A stretch of 64,000 nt of DNA. It comes from Marinilabiliales bacterium (GTDB lineage Bacteria; Bacteroidota; Bacteroidia; Bacteroidales; SZUA-534). Location: positions 98,712 through 162,711 of the forward strand of contig DOTG01000004.1 of the NCBI GenBank assembly GCA_003512955.1. The letters run 5' to 3'. A program made the translations under genes and the position numbers. The notes below the pieces were generated by a model. That model saw only the letters and a program-made list of their open reading frames with translations, was not told the DNA's origin and did no database searches. The first letter of the stretch is position 1. Every line of letters begins with the position of its first letter. Shown here in pieces: positions 1 through 7,886 of the stretch.

Positions 1-31
1 ACCTTTGTAAGGTTAATTAAAACAAAGGACA

Positions 32-544
32 ATGTTTACAAAATCAATTTTACTAACCGCAATTAGCTTGGCAATTTCAACTGGTTCATTTGCACAAAAC
101 AATTCAAAAATGAAAAGTATTAACAACAGCGCACCTGTAAAGTGCAGCAAGACAATCACTATTAATGCAAACAGCGAAAAAGTATGGGCTGTAATGACCA
201 ACATTAACAATTGGGCAACTTGGCAAACTGACATCAGTAAACCGAAGCTGAATGGAGAATTAAAGCCAGAAACAACATTTGACTGGAAAACTGGTGGAGT
301 AAAAATCCATTCAACACTTCATACCGTTGAACCATTTAAGAAATTGGGTTGGACGGGAAAAACATATGGTTTGTCTGCGGTACACAACTGGACATTGACT
401 GAAACAAATGGACAAACAAATGTTTCGGTTGACGAAAGTATGGAAGGTTTTTTTGCAGGGCTTTTGAAAAAACCATTCAGCAAAAACTTGGAAAAAGGTA
501 TGCAAAACTGGCTCGACTTATTGAAACAAGAATGTGAAAAGTAA
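32..544 (+). CDS. Secreted SRPBCC-family (START-like) protein
   Basis: This 170-residue protein begins with a signal peptide (hydrophobic residues 5-20, ending SFAQ), so it is probably exported to the periplasm. The rest resembles the SRPBCC/polyketide-cyclase fold: an initial strand (KTITINANSEKVWAVMTN), the NNWATWQTDI helix-turn typical of the family, and a long C-terminal amphipathic helix (about 145-168). Such proteins bind hydrophobic ligands in a deep cavity; the ligand here cannot be told. It stands alone on the plus strand and is followed by a 95-bp gap before the convergent fabF. Fold call is fairly safe; function is unknown. Confidence 0.75.
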   Translation: MFTKSILLTAISLAISTGSFAQNNSKMKSINNSAPVKCSKTITINANSEKVWAVMTNINNWATWQTDISKPKLNGELKPETTFDWKTGGVKIHSTLHTVEPFKKLGWTGKTYGLSAVHNWTLTETNGQTNVSVDESMEGFFAGLLKKPFSKNLEKGMQNWLDLLKQECEK

Positions 545-639
545 CACGAAACAAAGAAATACGGCATAAACAGCACCTACCACGTTGGATGCAAGCCAGG
601 AAAAGCCCTTTTCGATAGTTATAAAGTGTAAAAAAGTTA

Positions 640-1884
640 TTATTGATACTTTTTGAAGACCGTTGTTGTTGTATGGCCACCAAACCCAAAAGTATTATTT
701 AAAGCAACAGAAATATCTTTGTGACAGGCCTTATTGGGTGTAAAATTTAATTGTTGATTTATGGTTGGGTCAATTTCATTTAGATTGATTGTCGGGGGTA
801 TTATATTGTGAACAATAGCTTTTACACAAGCAATGGATTCAATAGCACCTGCTGCCCCTAATAAATGACCAGTCATTGATTTTGTTGCACTAATTTGTAT
901 TTGGTCTAACGATTGTCCAAAGACTTTTTCTATAGCCTTACACTCACTTATATCACCAATAGACGTTGATGTAGCGTGAGCATTAACATACGTAACATCA
1001 TTTGCATTAATCCCCGCATCTTTTAATGCTCCTTCAATGGCTAATATTGCACCTAATCCCTCTGGGTGTGTTGCTGCTACATGATATGCATCAGATGCAG
1101 ATCCATATCCAGCTAACTCACAGTAGATTTTAGCACCCCTGTTAATTGCGTGTTCCCGTTCTTCAATCATTAATACTCCCGCACCTTCACCTAAAACAAA
1201 GCCATCCCGGTTTTTATCAAATGGGCGCGATGCAGTTTCAGGTGATTCGTTCAATGTAGATAATGCTTTCATGGAATTAAATCCCCCAACTGCAGCCTGT
1301 GTTATTGTGGCTTCGGAACCACCTGCTAAAACAATGTCGGCCCTTCCTAATCGAATAATATCAAGTGCATTGGCTATTGCATTATTAGATGCTGCACATG
1401 CTGAAGTTATAGCATAACTAATTCCATGCAATCCATAACGAATAGAAATTTGTCCGCTAGCGATATTTGATATCATTTTTGTTATAAAAAATGGATTAAA
1501 TCTGGGAGTTTTATGGTTCTCTCCGAAACTTAGAAGTTCCTCTTCAAATGTTTGCATGCCGCCAATTCCAGTCGCCATTATAACTCCAATTCTATTGCGG
1601 TTACAAGTATTTAAGTCAATCTTTGAGTCATTCAAACATTCGTCAGTGGCGGCTAAAGCATATAGCGTAAATAGGTCCATTTTACGAGCTTCTTGCTTAT
1701 CTAAATATTGTAAAGGGTTAAATCCTTTTACTTCACAAGCGAATTTTGTTTTATGTTTGGTGGTATCAAATTTGGTAATTGAACTTGCACCACTTTTCCC
1801 ACTTATAAGATTTCCCCAAAAATCATTTACATTATTGCCTATCGGAGTTATTGCCCCAAGGCCAGTGATTACCGCTCTTTTCAT
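640..1884 (-). CDS. fabF: 3-oxoacyl-ACP synthase II (KAS II) paralogue
   Basis: This is a beta-ketoacyl-ACP synthase of 414 residues, the usual FabF length, which condenses malonyl-ACP with acyl-ACP in the cytoplasm. The catalytic triad is visible: Cys163 in SACAASNNAI, His303 in NAHATSTSIGD, and His340 in KSMTGHLLGAAGAIE with the conserved Lys335. The C-terminal NNTFGFGGHTT motif is present. It is not beside acpP or other fab genes, so it may be an accessory paralogue rather than the main housekeeping enzyme. The upstream region carries the same inverted repeat as the neighbouring TetR gene, which suggests control by that repressor. Confidence 0.9.
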   Translation of the reverse strand: MKRAVITGLGAITPIGNNVNDFWGNLISGKSGASSITKFDTTKHKTKFACEVKGFNPLQYLDKQEARKMDLFTLYALAATDECLNDSKIDLNTCNRNRIGVIMATGIGGMQTFEEELLSFGENHKTPRFNPFFITKMISNIASGQISIRYGLHGISYAITSACAASNNAIANALDIIRLGRADIVLAGGSEATITQAAVGGFNSMKALSTLNESPETASRPFDKNRDGFVLGEGAGVLMIEEREHAINRGAKIYCELAGYGSASDAYHVAATHPEGLGAILAIEGALKDAGINANDVTYVNAHATSTSIGDISECKAIEKVFGQSLDQIQISATKSMTGHLLGAAGAIESIACVKAIVHNIIPPTINLNEIDPTINQQLNFTPNKACHKDISVALNNTFGFGGHTTTTVFKKYQ

Positions 1885-1920
1885 AATTATTTATTTAAAA
1901 TGATAAAATGTTTCAAAATA

Positions 1921-1940
1921 TACTTACTAATAAGTAAGTA
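1921..1940. promoter_or_regulatory. TetR-type operator upstream of fabF
   Basis: Inverted repeat with arms TACTTACT and AGTAAGTA around a 4-bp AATA centre. The same two arms occur at 2540-2559 in front of the TetR gene. It lies 37-56 bp upstream of the fabF start and next to a TATATTTTG stretch on the minus strand that resembles the Bacteroidota -7 element. The simplest reading is a repressor site overlapping the fabF promoter. Confidence 0.7.
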
Positions 1941-1955
1941 GTATGTGTAAAATTT

Positions 1956-2516
1956 TTATGGTTTTAAATCATCAAGAATTGATTGTTGCAAGCACTTATA
2001 ATCAATTTTTTCCATTATTCCGGTTAATTGAAGGCTTGCAACTAAACTAGAGAAGATAATTAAAGCTTTACTATCCGGCGCATCTTTAAATGCAAAAACC
2101 TCATTATTCCGTCCCCGGTCAAGAAGTTCCGTTAACCATTTTAATATCATCTCAATCATTTTTTTTAGCTCTACTTTTGTGGTCTCGTTTAAAGTGTTAT
2201 AATCAGGACTTAACGAACCAACCAAACATTTTTTATGTTCACGGTAACTTTTAACATAAATTTTAATGAACGTTTCAAGTTGTTGCCATTCATTAAACTT
2301 TCTGTTAACCATATTATCAACCATCTCTTCAAAGCGTTGAATATTAGTTTTAACGATGCTGGTTCCCAGGTTCTCTTTCGATGGAAAATAATAGTGGACG
2401 GCTGCATTTTTTATTCCTAATTCCGAAGATATGTCCTGGTAACTGAAAGCGTTGTACCCTTTGGTGCGGATAAGGTTTTCTCCTAATTCTAATATTTTTT
2501 CTCTTGTTACTGACAT
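1956..2516 (-). CDS. TetR/AcrR family transcriptional regulator
   Basis: A TetR-type repressor of 186 residues. The N-terminal helix-turn-helix is clear (REKILELGENLIRTKGYNAF, then YQDISSELGIKNAAVHYYFPSKE), followed by a variable ligand-binding domain. I chose the start MSVTREK at 2516. The alternative six codons upstream, at 2534, would lie inside the apparent -7 element (TATATTTG on the minus strand, 2534-2541). The gene faces the same way as fabF, 72 bp downstream, and identical operator arms precede both genes. It is therefore probably autoregulated and controls fabF in response to a fatty-acid-related or toxic ligand. Confidence 0.88.
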   Translation of the reverse strand: MSVTREKILELGENLIRTKGYNAFSYQDISSELGIKNAAVHYYFPSKENLGTSIVKTNIQRFEEMVDNMVNRKFNEWQQLETFIKIYVKSYREHKKCLVGSLSPDYNTLNETTKVELKKMIEMILKWLTELLDRGRNNEVFAFKDAPDSKALIIFSSLVASLQLTGIMEKIDYKCLQQSILDDLKP

Positions 2517-2539
2517 TTTGCAAAATTTTGACACAAATA

Positions 2540-2559
2540 TACTTACTAATTAGTAAGTA
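2540..2559. promoter_or_regulatory. TetR-type operator at the tetR promoter
   Basis: Perfect 20-bp palindrome with arms TACTTACT and AGTAAGTA around AATT. It sits immediately upstream of a TATATTTG -7-like element for the minus-strand TetR gene, so a bound dimer would block its own promoter. The arms are identical to those of the site at 1921-1940. Confidence 0.75.
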
Positions 2560-2864
2560 AAAAATATTTCTTTATTTTTTATTTGTTAACTTCGGGTCAC
2601 ATTTTGGAAAAATTCTATGATAGGTTTAACTACATTTGGGCAAAAAGAAAAAAGGCCTGTTGCTAATAAAGTGTAAATACCTTGCGGGTTTTAGGTGGTT
2701 ATCCAGGGAGGCACCGCCTGCAAAACCGGATAAGTGAAAAGCTCCGCAATTCTTACGGTACATAGCCTCGGTCGTTGTATGCCAGAAACCAGCCCGATAA
2801 TCCAACGTAAAAAAGATTTTAAATTTCTTATGTAAATTAAAAAATTGAAGAATATTTTCACTAT
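2560..2864. other. Non-coding gap between divergent tetR and DUF2721-like genes
   Basis: About 300 bp without a convincing gene. It contains a short hairpin (AGGC-ACC-GCCT near 2705) and otherwise AT-rich DNA. I see no tRNA, riboswitch or transposon end. The short minus-strand open frames here have no family features and are probably chance. Confidence 0.5.
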
Positions 2865-2902
2865 GTTTACAAAATGCAAGCAATTGCTTGCATTTTGTAA
2901 AC
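2865..2902. promoter_or_regulatory. Perfect 38-bp palindrome, operator of second TetR
   Basis: Positions 2865-2902 read identically on both strands: the outer arm begins GTTTACAAAATGCAAGCA and the centre is AATT. The site ends 8 bp before the start codon of the gene at 2911, the first gene of the operon containing the TetR at 3280. A 21-bp sequence at 3847-3867 matches the core (from ATGCAAGCAA) at 18 of 21 positions. Together these are best explained as two sites for the TetR at 3280-3831. Confidence 0.75.
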
Positions 2903-2910
2903 AATAATTT

Positions 2911-3276
2911 ATGGAATGGTACATACCTATATCGCTTTTACCTGGAATTGCTTTAATAATTCTTTCTACGAGCAATTTTATTATAGCATTAAACAATGAA
3001 ATAAAGGAATTGAAAAGTAACTATGATTTGTACGAGAAAATAATCAACTTGAAAATCATTCAATTAAAACGACTCAGCATTGCTATTAGTGGCTTGTATA
3101 TAAGTGTACTATTATTTACTCTAACAGGTCTATTGAGTTGGTTTTCAGCTCTAAAGCCAGTTATTTTTAGCTCGCTTATTTTTTCAATGACATGTATGTT
3201 TTTTTCAGTAACCTTCCTTATTTCATTTGCAGTTAGGGCAATTAAAATTAGACATTTACATTTAAAAATTCATTAA
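2911..3276 (+). CDS. Small membrane protein, DUF2721-like
   Basis: A 121-residue integral membrane protein. Hydrophobic segments are visible at about 4-26, 57-77 and 83-107, with a charged, probably helical cytoplasmic stretch (NEIKELKSNYDLYEKIINLK) between the first and second. The pattern ISLLPGIALIIL...LKRLSIAISGLY resembles DUF2721 proteins, which have no known function. Its stop is 3 bp before the TetR gene, so the two are cotranscribed downstream of the 38-bp palindrome. The family call is by eye; that it is a membrane protein is certain enough. Confidence 0.65.
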   Translation: MEWYIPISLLPGIALIILSTSNFIIALNNEIKELKSNYDLYEKIINLKIIQLKRLSIAISGLYISVLLFTLTGLLSWFSALKPVIFSSLIFSMTCMFFSVTFLISFAVRAIKIRHLHLKIH

Positions 3277-3279
3277 TCA

Positions 3280-3831
3280 ATGGAATACTCAGACAAGGCA
3301 TTAAATATTTTGGAAACTGCCAGAAAGCTTTTTTCACAGAAAGGTTTTAAAGCGGTAACAACACGGGAAATTGCAAAAGAAGCCAATGTGAATGAAGTTA
3401 CAGTTTTTAGAATATTTCAGAGTAAAGAGATTCTATTTGAGCATGTAATCTCGCAAATGATTTTTAAGCCCAAAATATCAGAATATATTGATGATAACGA
3501 GAAAGACCTAAACAAATATTTGAATGGAGTAGGTAATTTAATTCACACTATCATTTTAGAAAATATTGATTTATTTAAAATTGAATTGTCAGAGAATAAA
3601 CGAATGCAAAATTTAAATTTAATTAACCGTTTTCCAAATGAGATAAAAGACAAAATGATTAAATATCTAATTAACGTACAAAAGCAACCTGAAAAAGAAG
3701 CAATATTGTTCTCAATCTCTTTTATGACGGCAGTTCATGGGTTATGTATGAATTTGTATTTGATAAAAACATTTACGCCTGCACCTGACTTCAAAGAGTG
3801 TTTAGATTTTATCATTAAGAAGTTCTATTAA
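3280..3831 (+). CDS. TetR/AcrR family transcriptional regulator
   Basis: A 183-residue TetR-type regulator. The N-terminal DNA-binding domain reads ILETARKLFSQKGFKAVTTR, then EIAKEANVNEVTVFRIFQSKE, a canonical helix-turn-helix at about residues 25-50. The remainder is a divergent ligand-binding domain. It is the second gene of an operon preceded by a perfect 38-bp palindrome, and a near copy of that palindrome lies just beyond its stop codon in front of the next gene pair. It very likely represses itself and the reductase-like/DUF3179 pair at 3884-5706. The inducing ligand is unknown. Confidence 0.88.
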   Translation: MEYSDKALNILETARKLFSQKGFKAVTTREIAKEANVNEVTVFRIFQSKEILFEHVISQMIFKPKISEYIDDNEKDLNKYLNGVGNLIHTIILENIDLFKIELSENKRMQNLNLINRFPNEIKDKMIKYLINVQKQPEKEAILFSISFMTAVHGLCMNLYLIKTFTPAPDFKECLDFIIKKFY

Positions 3832-3846
3832 TTTTTTTTACAAGAA

Positions 3847-3867
3847 ATGCAAGCAAGTGCATACATT
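3847..3867. promoter_or_regulatory. Second operator copy before the 4Fe-4S gene
   Basis: This 21-bp stretch begins ATGCAAGCAAGTGC and matches the core of the 2865-2902 palindrome at 18 of 21 positions. It lies 17-37 bp upstream of the ATG at 3884. Its position also argues against the alternative GTG start at 3857, which would fall inside the site. Confidence 0.6.
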
Positions 3868-3883
3868 AAAAAATAAAAATATT

Positions 3884-4855
3884 ATGAATGAGTTGATTAA
3901 AAAGATGTTTCAAAATAACAATCAAAATACCCCAATGTATTTTGAAGCATTAACCGGACAATTAGGTCAGTTGTTAAAACGTAACGATATTGTTCGACAT
4001 GGAAAAAATTCTGTGAAGCAAAATGGATTCGTCGGAAGCCCAATGGAAACTTTGCCATTGTTCAAAAAAATAACGATGCTTCCCACCGGATTGCGTCTTT
4101 ATCAGCAAATAAAAAAAAGTTTAACATTCCAACCCAATAAACCTTTTAAAGACAAAATCTGTGATATAGAGTTCAATGAATTAAAAATATTTCTAGAAAG
4201 TTTGAATATAACAAGTTATGGTTTTACAAAAGTAAATAGTGATAATATTTTTATTGACAGGGGAATCCTTTATGACAATGCAATAGTGATTTCAATTCAA
4301 ATGCCACTTGAAAAAATTGCAAAAGCCCCAAGTTTTGAAACGATGGTAATGATTGAAGATACCTATTTGCAAACTGGTGAAATTGTCAATAAAATAGCTG
4401 GCTTTTTAAGAAAAAATGGATATGGTGCTCATGCAGGTCCGGGTTTAGGGGGCATGACAAATTACCCTATGCTGGCTAAAGATGCTAATATGGGTGAATT
4501 CGGCAGGCATGGTTTGCTAATTTCACCCGAAAGTGGAGCATGTCATCGTTTGGCAGCGGTATATACGAACATCAATAATTTTCCGTATGAGAATACAAAC
4601 GAACATCAATGGATTAAAGAGTATTGTCATAATTGTGGAATTTGCATTAAAAAATGTCCTAATAATGCGATTTTAGAGACACCTAAAACAACAATCAATA
4701 CTCGTGTCAGACACATTGAATACGATAAGTGTATGTCCTGTTTCAATCAAAATTTTGGTTGCTCAGTGTGCATTAAAGTTTGCCCTTTTACTAAATCTGG
4801 ATACGATAAATTACTTGAAGTACATTTAAAAAATCAAAGCAGAATCTTAAATTAA
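3884..4855 (+). CDS. 4Fe-4S double-cluster protein, reductive dehalogenase/QueG-like
   Basis: From the ATG at 3884 the protein has 323 residues. The C-terminal third carries two ferredoxin-like cysteine sets: Cys248, 251, 254 and 258 (CHNCGICIKKCP), then Cys283, 286, 293, 296 and 300. Before them, the stretch AKDANMGEFGRHGLLISPES resembles the region found in reductive-dehalogenase-like proteins and epoxyqueuosine reductase, which bind cobamide plus two 4Fe-4S clusters. There is no Tat signal or membrane anchor, so it is probably cytoplasmic. The substrate is unknown. It is followed 11 bp later by a DUF3179 gene and preceded by a TetR operator, which suggests an inducible redox or detoxification function. 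Confidence 0.7.
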   Translation: MNELIKKMFQNNNQNTPMYFEALTGQLGQLLKRNDIVRHGKNSVKQNGFVGSPMETLPLFKKITMLPTGLRLYQQIKKSLTFQPNKPFKDKICDIEFNELKIFLESLNITSYGFTKVNSDNIFIDRGILYDNAIVISIQMPLEKIAKAPSFETMVMIEDTYLQTGEIVNKIAGFLRKNGYGAHAGPGLGGMTNYPMLAKDANMGEFGRHGLLISPESGACHRLAAVYTNINNFPYENTNEHQWIKEYCHNCGICIKKCPNNAILETPKTTINTRVRHIEYDKCMSCFNQNFGCSVCIKVCPFTKSGYDKLLEVHLKNQSRILN

Positions 4856-4866
4856 TTAAAATAAAT

Positions 4867-5706
4867 ATGAACTCATTTGACATTAACAGAGTACATTGGG
4901 AAAAGGGGAAATTCCAGCCTTGGTACCTAAACGAAAAACCAGTTAATTTAAAAGATTTGAATTACAATGGTGATGAAGAACTAATTGTTATCAACTTATC
5001 AGGTAAACAATACGGATTCTTGTTACGAGAAGTTGTTTATCATCACATTATACAAGGAAAATTAAACGATGTAGATTTTATACTTACATTTTGTGGGGTT
5101 TGTAATGCTGGTGTATTATTAAGCCCTTTAATAAAAAACAAACTTTATCATTTCCGGGAAACCGGAGTATATAATGGGCAGCAGGTTTTTGAAGACATAG
5201 AAACGCATACTTTGTGGAACCATTTAACCGGCGAAGCACTTTACGGAGAGCTTAAAGAAAACACGTTGGAGTATATCGGTTCGCTAAACATGACAACAAT
5301 TTCAGGAGTAAATAAAACTTTACCAGACTTGCCGATTTATATTTCAGGTAGAAAAAAGATTTATAGAAATATAATGCGATTTGTTATCAAGGTTATTTTA
5401 GGTAAAAGGAATAAAAATTGGTTGCCGCCACATTTTCAAAAAACCTTACCCGAAGTTAGTAATGAATTACCTAAAATGACAATGGGACTTGCTATAAAGA
5501 TAAAAGATAAGCTACGGTTTTATCCTGCTGAATCTTTTAAAGAAAATGAACTTAGAGATGAATTTAATGGGACAAAAATTACCGTTAGAATTGAGAACAA
5601 AGTCCCTAAAGCAATCACAGAAACTGGTGAATATCCATTCCAATTATTTACCAGATGGTATGCTTTTATCTTAACTTACCCAAATGGAGAACTATTTAAA
5701 GAATAA
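4867..5706 (+). CDS. DUF3179 domain-containing protein
   Basis: A 279-residue protein matching the DUF3179 pattern: LLREVVYHHIIQGKLNDVDF, then a TFCGVCNAGVLL segment with two cysteines, then TGVYNGQQVFEDIETHTLWN and HLTGEALYGEL. The spaced His, Cys and Trp-Asn-x-Leu-Thr-Gly elements are the family signature; its biochemical role is not known to me. Unlike many members, no signal peptide is obvious. It starts 11 bp after the 4Fe-4S gene and surely shares its transcript and TetR control, so the two may act together. The stop codon is followed by 139 bp of non-coding DNA. Confidence 0.75.
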   Translation: MNSFDINRVHWEKGKFQPWYLNEKPVNLKDLNYNGDEELIVINLSGKQYGFLLREVVYHHIIQGKLNDVDFILTFCGVCNAGVLLSPLIKNKLYHFRETGVYNGQQVFEDIETHTLWNHLTGEALYGELKENTLEYIGSLNMTTISGVNKTLPDLPIYISGRKKIYRNIMRFVIKVILGKRNKNWLPPHFQKTLPEVSNELPKMTMGLAIKIKDKLRFYPAESFKENELRDEFNGTKITVRIENKVPKAITETGEYPFQLFTRWYAFILTYPNGELFKE

Positions 5707-5845
5707 CGTTACTTAATATCGCATATAAATCATTGTGAAATTGTCCGTTATGAAATATATCCATTTCGCATCGGCGTTTGTATCGGCGGATAGGAACAAA
5801 ACCCGCAATCTACTACATTTTCCGCCTGCTATCGTTAGAAGCAAG

Positions 5846-6790
5846 TTAGCTTATCCGCCCTTTCATTGACTCATAAGTATCCACATGGCGCTCACTCTTG
5901 GTCTTATAAATATCTTCGATGGTAATTAAAATACCCGTTTCTTCCACATCGCCAAAATAAGGGTTGATGCTGGTTCCAAACACTTTCATGGTTGGTGAAA
6001 GGTTCATGTAAGCATTAATCAGGGGTGGGATGTTCTCGCCCAATTCCCTCACATTTTTTGAAAGGGTTTTGTAATCCTCGGCGTAATCGGTACCTGAGAA
6101 CAATTTAGAAAGTCTGTCCACATCAAATTTGAGGTCCAACGGGTCAATCAACCGGATGAGGTGATCGTATTTTCCAAAATACAGACGCATGAAATACAGA
6201 ATCATGTTACGGGCCCCGGAGTTATAATGGGTGTACATGGTCACTTTCCCAAAGAAGTATTTCACCTCGGGATGATCCACAACCAAAGCACCCAATCCGT
6301 CCCACAAATTATCGAGTGTATATAAACCCCGCCGCCCCGATTGGGTAACCTGTTTGGCCGGAACCACAAATGAACGCCCCAGTTCAATCAGATAGGGCAG
6401 GTAATCGGTTTTAAATTCTTCGGAATAATGAAAAAGCCTTGAGGTTGCCAAAATAGGATTTCCCTGGTCATCCAATGGAGCCTCGCTACACACTATAAAC
6501 CGATACCCTCCCAAAATTTCCTTTTCAGCAGGACTCCAAACAATCAATTGTTTATAAGGTTTATCGGCAATATCGTATTCATCAATGTCGATGGATTTTC
6601 CGGTCCCCCCTCCTGCTCCACGAAAAGTAATTTCACGCAGCCGGCCTACCTCTTTCATCAGGTTTGGCGAATCGGAATGAGTAAATATATAAATCTCATT
6701 ATCTCCAAAATTGGTCTTCCGGACAAATTTTTTTAGAGTTAGTTCCTTCTCCAACAGCGATTTATCTATTGCCTCGATAATTGGTTCCAT
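5846..6790 (-). CDS. glsB: GNAT-type N-acyltransferase, glycine-lipid synthesis
   Basis: A 314-residue protein of the hemolysin-like/OlsB acyltransferase group. The stretch RLREITFRGAGGG followed by DIDEYD is characteristic, as is the middle segment with ELGRSFV and a C-terminal region with NPYFGD. In Bacteroides, GlsB transfers a 3-hydroxyacyl group to the amino group of glycine, giving N-acyl glycine (commendamide), which GlsA then O-acylates to a glycine lipid. Here a PlsC-like gene lies 86 bp upstream on the same strand, the expected partner. Assignment rests on the pairing as well as motifs; an ornithine-lipid enzyme is the main alternative. Confidence 0.75.
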   Translation of the reverse strand: MEPIIEAIDKSLLEKELTLKKFVRKTNFGDNEIYIFTHSDSPNLMKEVGRLREITFRGAGGGTGKSIDIDEYDIADKPYKQLIVWSPAEKEILGGYRFIVCSEAPLDDQGNPILATSRLFHYSEEFKTDYLPYLIELGRSFVVPAKQVTQSGRRGLYTLDNLWDGLGALVVDHPEVKYFFGKVTMYTHYNSGARNMILYFMRLYFGKYDHLIRLIDPLDLKFDVDRLSKLFSGTDYAEDYKTLSKNVRELGENIPPLINAYMNLSPTMKVFGTSINPYFGDVEETGILITIEDIYKTKSERHVDTYESMKGRIS

Positions 6791-6876
6791 AAAAATTCAC
6801 TAATTTAGCGCAAATTAATAATTCATTTTATTAAAAAGATAGTTTTGGTTTCAATTTAACGAAAAGATAATTCATT

Positions 6877-7710
6877 TCATTCCATTTCGTAAGTTTTTAC
6901 TTTCAAAAAATCCGCCCATTCCTGTGAGCACTTTGAATCATCAAATTGTGCCCAGGGAATGGGTTTTCCAAAACGTATAACAATTTGCCGGTCTTTCTGT
7001 TTGAACATCTCGTCCACCAGGTACAGCATCTCAATATTGGCCTTTAGTCCAATCCTTTTTCTGAAATTGGCCAGATTGTAAAAGAAATCTGAATTCCGGC
7101 CCATAATATATACGGGCACAATGTCGCGTTGGTGCTTAACGGCATTGGTGATGATGCTTTTTTTCCATTCCAGATCTACTACTTTCCCTTTAATTTTCCG
7201 GCTGCATAAACCTGCCGGGAAGTACAAAATGGGCAAATTGGAGCGATACACCTGATCGATGGCCAGGAACGAATCGCGGTTGAGTGTTCCGTGTTTGTTC
7301 ACCGGTAAAAAAACCTGATTCAGCCCCGGAAGGTTCAGTAACAAATCGTTGACAGGGAAACGCAAGTCGCCATAAATATCGTGGACTACCTTCATAAACA
7401 CCAACCCGTCGAGCCCCCCCAACGGATGATTGGCCACCATCAGCAGCCGTTTGTTTTCAAGAGGCAAATTTTCTTTTCCTTCAATAATAATGCTAGCCCC
7501 AAACATTTTTAAACCTGAGTCGATAAACTCATATGGGTCATCGTTGTGATGGTGTTCCAGAAATTCATTTATCTCGTCGAGATGAAGAATCCGTTTAAAT
7601 TTCCGTAGCACAAAACGGGGAATCACCTTGAGCAGTGCAGGGTTCTTGCTTTTGATAAGTGCCTCCAACTCAATCTTTGTGAATGTATCCCCTTTTGAAT
7701 GACCTACCAT
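6877..7710 (-). CDS. glsA: PlsC-like O-acyltransferase, glycine-lipid synthesis
   Basis: A 277-residue lysophospholipid acyltransferase-like enzyme. The catalytic block is VANHPLGGLDGLVF, with His95 and Asp101 spaced as in the hemolysin-type subgroup (HPxGGxDG) rather than the classic HxxxxD. A second block, PILYFPAGLCSR, corresponds to the phosphate-binding region. It probably acts at the inner face of the cytoplasmic membrane, adding a second fatty acid to the hydroxyl of the N-acylated amino acid made by the neighbouring GNAT enzyme. It is the first gene of the pair. The pairing supports glsA; a general 1-acylglycerol-phosphate acyltransferase is less likely. Confidence 0.72.
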   Translation of the reverse strand: MVGHSKGDTFTKIELEALIKSKNPALLKVIPRFVLRKFKRILHLDEINEFLEHHHNDDPYEFIDSGLKMFGASIIIEGKENLPLENKRLLMVANHPLGGLDGLVFMKVVHDIYGDLRFPVNDLLLNLPGLNQVFLPVNKHGTLNRDSFLAIDQVYRSNLPILYFPAGLCSRKIKGKVVDLEWKKSIITNAVKHQRDIVPVYIMGRNSDFFYNLANFRKRIGLKANIEMLYLVDEMFKQKDRQIVIRFGKPIPWAQFDDSKCSQEWADFLKVKTYEME

Positions 7711-7833
7711 TACTATTTTATTTTGGCCGAAAATAAGTAAAATCTTGAAGCAATTGGTGCGAAAATGATAAGTAGAAATACTGAATTTGAAAAAGAACTA
7801 TGAAATTTTACGATGCGAATTTTTAAAATCTTA

Positions 7834-7863
7834 TTGAAATTATTCTCTGATATATTAACTTCG
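7834..7863 (+). promoter_or_regulatory. Possible Bacteroidota-type promoter
   Basis: TTG at 7834-7836 and TAACTTCG at 7856-7863 are separated by 19 bp, close to the TTTG and TAnnTTTG arrangement of Bacteroidota primary-sigma promoters. It lies 24 bp upstream of the ATG at 7887. This is a weak, sequence-only assignment. Confidence 0.4.
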
Positions 7864-7886
7864 TTTAAAACTTAAACCAACATTTC

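Noticed and set aside
545..639. Recombination-site-like sequence (ACGTTGG) after the first gene
   Set aside because: Only short motifs match and no paired arms are found in the 95-bp gap.
5707..5845. Possible attC-like site after the DUF3179 gene
   Set aside because: TAACG and CGTTA ends exist, but the inner arms do not pair well and the ends fit the consensus poorly.
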